This document shows, in pieces, positions 17,985-20,321 of a DNA stretch of 20,321 bases (its first letter is position 1; the number at the start of each line of letters is the position of its first letter). Below the pieces are notes generated by a model. It had not been told where the DNA came from. It saw nothing but the letters and a program-made list of their open reading frames with translations, and ran no database searches. The stretch is taken from NCBI GenBank assembly GCA_003427395.1, contig BFEA01000453.1, forward strand, positions 1,241,383 to 1,261,703, in the 5' to 3' direction. This DNA comes from Chara braunii. Lineage: Eukaryota > Streptophyta > Charophyceae > Charales > Characeae. A program made the translations under genes and the position numbers.

Positions 17985-18495
17985 TTCATCTTTGCGACTA
18001 CTTGCGTATGCTCGCATTGCTAGTCGATATGAGTAAGCCTTGGGCCTGCGTGGTTTTATCTTGAGTCTCGAGTGCGACGCCTTACCGATTTATGCGTCAA
18101 AAGGTTATGGTTCGGATACTAAAAGAACTAGTAGGAGTGTGTTGTTTTGTGTGTGTATTTAATTTTATGTTTTCGGCATGGTGTAGCGCGTGGTAAGCGG
18201 GATGCGTCCTAGACGATAAGTCGCGCTTAGGACTTCAACCCCCCACTACGTCGATTCACGTGCGGGTCCGATCGAGGCGTGGAACCACGCGTACCCCCTA
18301 TGTTACAATGTATGAAAAACGCCATTGACCGACTCACCTTTGCGATTGCAACTGATCAGCTTTCGTATTGCGAACTGATAGCTCGGCGAGGATACGCCCA
18401 CCGAAGGGAGGTGATAACTCTTGCAGGTGGCGATAAGTTGTACCTTGCGTAGGCCCTATCCTGTCGTAGGGGCTCGCGAGAGGTAGGCGGACTCA
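17985..18495. other. Unassigned CpG-containing interval
   Basis: Many CG dinucleotides, few long frames and no gene recognised. It contains the GCGTGG/CCACGC palindrome at 18277-18290. Confidence 0.4.
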
Positions 18496-18496
18496 G

Positions 18497-18672
18497 CCGG
18501 AGCGACGACGAAAGTTCCATTTGACCCGAATCCGGCGACGGAAGCTCCATTTGTACCACAATAAACTGACTCAGGGGTATAACCGGCTGCAAACTCAAGG
18601 GTAAAAAACGCACCCCTGACGGTCTGCCAACTATGAAAATTTGATTCAGAGGTATAAAACGCACCCCTGACC
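18497..18672. repeat. Short duplications with inverted ends
   Basis: CGACG-AAAGTTCCATTTG at 18506-18523 and CGACG-GAAGCTCCATTTG at 18536-18553 are copies 30 bp apart. To the right, ACTCAAGGGTAAAAAACGC with ACCCCTGAC (18593-18620) and ATTCAGAGGTATAAAACGC with ACCCCTGAC (18644-18671) are copies about 51 bp apart, and a third left half, ACTCAGGGGTATAA, begins at 18569. The halves TCAGGGGT and ACCCCTGA are inverted complements, so each copy is a potential hairpin. The minus-strand frame across it is not called. Confidence 0.75.
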
Positions 18673-18679
18673 CGAGCTG

Positions 18680-19180
18680 TAGGTCGTCAGCTCAGGGAAG
18701 CTGCATATCGGGGGCCAGGTCCCACTAGCAAAGTGGATCGAAGTAATAACCCTGAACCTGGATAGGTTTTACGGAGGAAGAAGCAGATCAATCACGGTGG
18801 TTTTTTGCCTGTGTCCTCGAACACGTCCAGATTGAGGCGTTAAATCTAGTCCTCTATGCTAGGACCGTCTTCCCCCGAACATAACGCACCCTGAAATTGA
18901 ACGTATGCAAGCTATATTTCCGGTCCGGTACAGCCAAGATGAGGGTGCGTTGTGTTGGGGGTAGAACGGTAGTGGGACCTTGCCCCAGAGCGCGACCGGT
19001 AGCATCGACCTGATGACTGTGGGGTAGTGTACCGGTAGGAGGACCGGTAGCCGCTCGCATGAGCCGTGTCTGCGCGCGGTGGTGGTGACGGGGGGGTAGG
19101 CCGGCGCTAAGGTAGCAGAGCGAAATTTGAGTTTTCGAGTTTGGTTGCTCCAGCGGCGGCAGCAATCTCCATTACGTGCG
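18680..19180. other. Unassigned CpG-containing interval
   Basis: Two overlapping minus-strand frames of about 103-109 codons (18854-19188) occupy this GC-richer sequence. Their translations show no domain that I recognise and they overlap each other, so no gene is called. Confidence 0.35.
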
Positions 19181-19208
19181 GTAATCAATCAATCAATCAA
19201 TCAATCAA
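19181..19208. repeat. (CAAT)n microsatellite
   Basis: Six to seven copies of TCAA/CAAT. The same tetranucleotide appears at 9208 and, inverted, at 9300, and ATTGATTGATT occurs at 10399. Confidence 0.95.
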
Positions 19209-19261
19209 CTAATTTACGCGCGCATTGTGCGTTACGTGGTGCGCGGCGGGCGTTTTGCGCA

Positions 19262-19560
19262 TTGCCTCTTCCCGCCTTGGCTTCGTCGCGATCGGGATTG
19301 TGACGACTGTCTTTCCCGCCATTTTGACTAGATGGCAGTTCGTGATCCGACTGCGATGGCGGCAGGACGCTGAAGAGCTGCGTTTTCGAAATTTGGCGGG
19401 AAAGCCGTTGACACCAACGGACGCCTACTTTCAAATTTGGCGGGAAAATCATCCCGATCGACGTTTGTTCGATCCAATCTCGGTCAAGTGAAGCACAGAA
19501 TCTGGCGGGAAACGTATGCCTCCCTTTCTATGTTCAAATCTGGCGGCAATTGATTGAACT
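19262..19560. promoter_or_regulatory. GC-rich cluster of E2F- and YY1-like sites
   Basis: E2F-type sequences (TTTCCCGC or its complement GCGGGAAA) occur at 19312-19320 (TTTCCCGCC), 19395-19403, 19439-19447 and 19504-19512 (each GGCGGGAAA). A near match lies at 19269-19276 (TTCCCGCC), and a decayed one at 19542-19550 (GGCGGCAAT). YY1-type sequences are CCGCCATTTTG at 19317-19327 (complement CAAAATGGCGG) and GATGGCGGC at 19355-19363. Three of the E2F-like sites sit inside a recurring TTCAAATTTGGCGGGAAA-type block, so they may have multiplied with a repeat. With the CCAAT cluster immediately to the right, the region resembles the promoter of a cell-cycle-regulated gene. No transcript can be seen in the window, so this is an inference. 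The 88-codon frame at 19225-19491 has no visible domain. Confidence 0.45.
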
Positions 19561-19563
19561 ACT

Positions 19564-19680
19564 CAACGGCGGCGATTGATTCTTCAACCAATCAACGGCG
19601 GGGATTGATTCTTCAACCAATCAACGGCGGCGATTGATTCTTCAACCAATCAGCGCCGGCGATTGATTGAACCAATCAAC
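19564..19680. repeat. 29 bp minisatellite with CCAAT boxes
   Basis: Units at 19564-19592, 19593-19621 and 19622-19650 (29 bp each) and 19651-19676 (26 bp), then a partial fifth. Consensus: CAACGGCGGCGATTGATTC, then TTCAACCAAT. Each unit boundary gives AACCAATCA (AACCAATCAGC in one case), matching the NF-Y consensus RRCCAATSR, with CCAAT at 19588, 19617, 19646 and 19672. Within a unit GATTGATT and AACCAATC can pair around CTTC with one mismatch, so each full unit is also a small hairpin. Confidence 0.85.
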
Positions 19681-19775
19681 GCTGATTATAGTCACCGGCT
19701 TTACGGGCAAGGAGTGCGTTGCTGTGTGTTCTTAGCCGCTCAAGATGAGGCTCGTTAGGTAGGTTGGTGCCGTTC

Positions 19776-20321
19776 TTAATCTCCTACCAACCCCCCTCCC
19801 TCTCCTAATTCCCCTCCCTTTCCCAATCTTCCTCCCTCTCCCAATCCTACTTCCTCTCTGCTCTCTTCCTTCTCTCTCTTCTCTCTCCATTTCGTCTTCT
19901 GTCTCTCTTTCCTTTTCTCTTTGTTTCTTTCTCTCTTTCTCTCTTTCTCTCCCTCACTCTCTCTCTCTCTCTTTTCTCTCGCTCTCTCTCTCTTTTCCAA
20001 TCCACTCCCTCTCTCCATTTCTTTTTCTCTCTCTGTTTCCCTCTTTATCTCTCTTATCTCTCGATTCGTTTTCTGTCTCTCTTTCCTTTTCTCTTTCTTT
20101 CTTTCTCTCTCTTTCTCTCTCTCTCTCTCTCCTTCCCTCCCTCTCTCTCTTCTCTCTCTCTCTCTCTCTTCCAATCCACTCCCTCTCTCGATTTCTCTTT
20201 CTCTCTTTCTCTCTCTTTCTCTCTTTGTCTCTCTTTCTTTCTCTTTGTCTCTCTTTCTTTCTCTTTCTCTCTTCCTCTCTCTTTCTCTCTCTTCTCTCTC
20301 TTTTTTTTCTCTTCTCTCTTT
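19776..20321. repeat. Long polypyrimidine tract with a 174 bp duplicated unit
   Basis: More than 500 bases that are almost entirely C and T on the plus strand and run off the window. It is not simply (CT)n: TTCTGTCTCTCTTTCC occurs at 19897 and 20071, and CCAATCCACTCCCTCTCTC at 19997 and 20171, both pairs exactly 174 bp apart, so a larger unit was duplicated. The minus-strand frame rich in glutamate and arginine (19776-20174) is the translation of the purine strand and not a credible protein. Confidence 0.95.

Noticed and set aside
19107-19116. CTAAGGTAGC, as in the conserved 23S/28S core
   Set aside because: Only ten bases match; the sequence on both sides does not follow rRNA, so it is taken as chance.
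19776-20174. Minus-strand open frame of 132 codons rich in glutamate, arginine and lysine
   Set aside because: It is the translation of a purine repeat strand; the frame has no complexity beyond the repeat and no domain.

Overview
The window looks like repeat-dominated, non-coding nuclear DNA from an animal. Points for this are long AT-rich and GC-rich isochore-like blocks, very many (GT)n/(CA)n, (CT)n and (TA)n microsatellites, a tRNA-derived SINE, several complex tandem arrays, and a decayed 28S rRNA segment of eukaryotic type. I recognise no protein-coding gene with a conserved domain. The open frames present are short and mostly lie in microsatellites or tandem repeats. The species cannot be fixed from what I can see.

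Layout. 1-300: CT/CA microsatellite plus an inverted single copy of repeat family A. 341-2980: a pyrimidine tract, then a long AT-rich stretch with no gene. 3180-3960: degenerate dimeric satellite (alternating ~105 and ~121 bp spacing). 4010-4057: two perfect hairpins. 4223-4645: tRNA-derived SINE. 4805-7475: tandem array of family A (three units of about 690-780 bp and one truncated, each with its own GT tract). 8065-9180: tandem array of family B (five units, each with its own GT tract). 9197-10480: inverted (CAAT)n/(ATTG)n pair, a 10-11 bp minisatellite, a 31 bp palindrome-bearing minisatellite and another inverted repeat. 11264-11412: GT tract with the tail of family A. 11830-12757: 28S rRNA pseudogene in two pieces facing each other on opposite strands. 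12990-13350: a ~176 bp tandem duplication. 15286-16022: eight spaced copies of a short hairpin element with a conserved loop and covarying stems. 16318-16950: a regular 124 bp tandem repeat. 17850-18670: clustered small hairpins and short duplications. 19200-19680: GC-rich, promoter-like DNA with E2F-, YY1- and NF-Y-type motifs. 19776-20321: an almost pure pyrimidine tract built from a duplicated 174 bp unit.

No pathway or operon can be described. The three most informative items are the hairpin array at 15286-16022, where different copies use different but matching stem bases around the same loop; the rearranged 28S rRNA remnant; and the E2F/CCAAT cluster near the right end, which may be the promoter of a gene beyond the window. 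All motif and homology statements come from reading by eye against remembered consensus sequences; no search was run.
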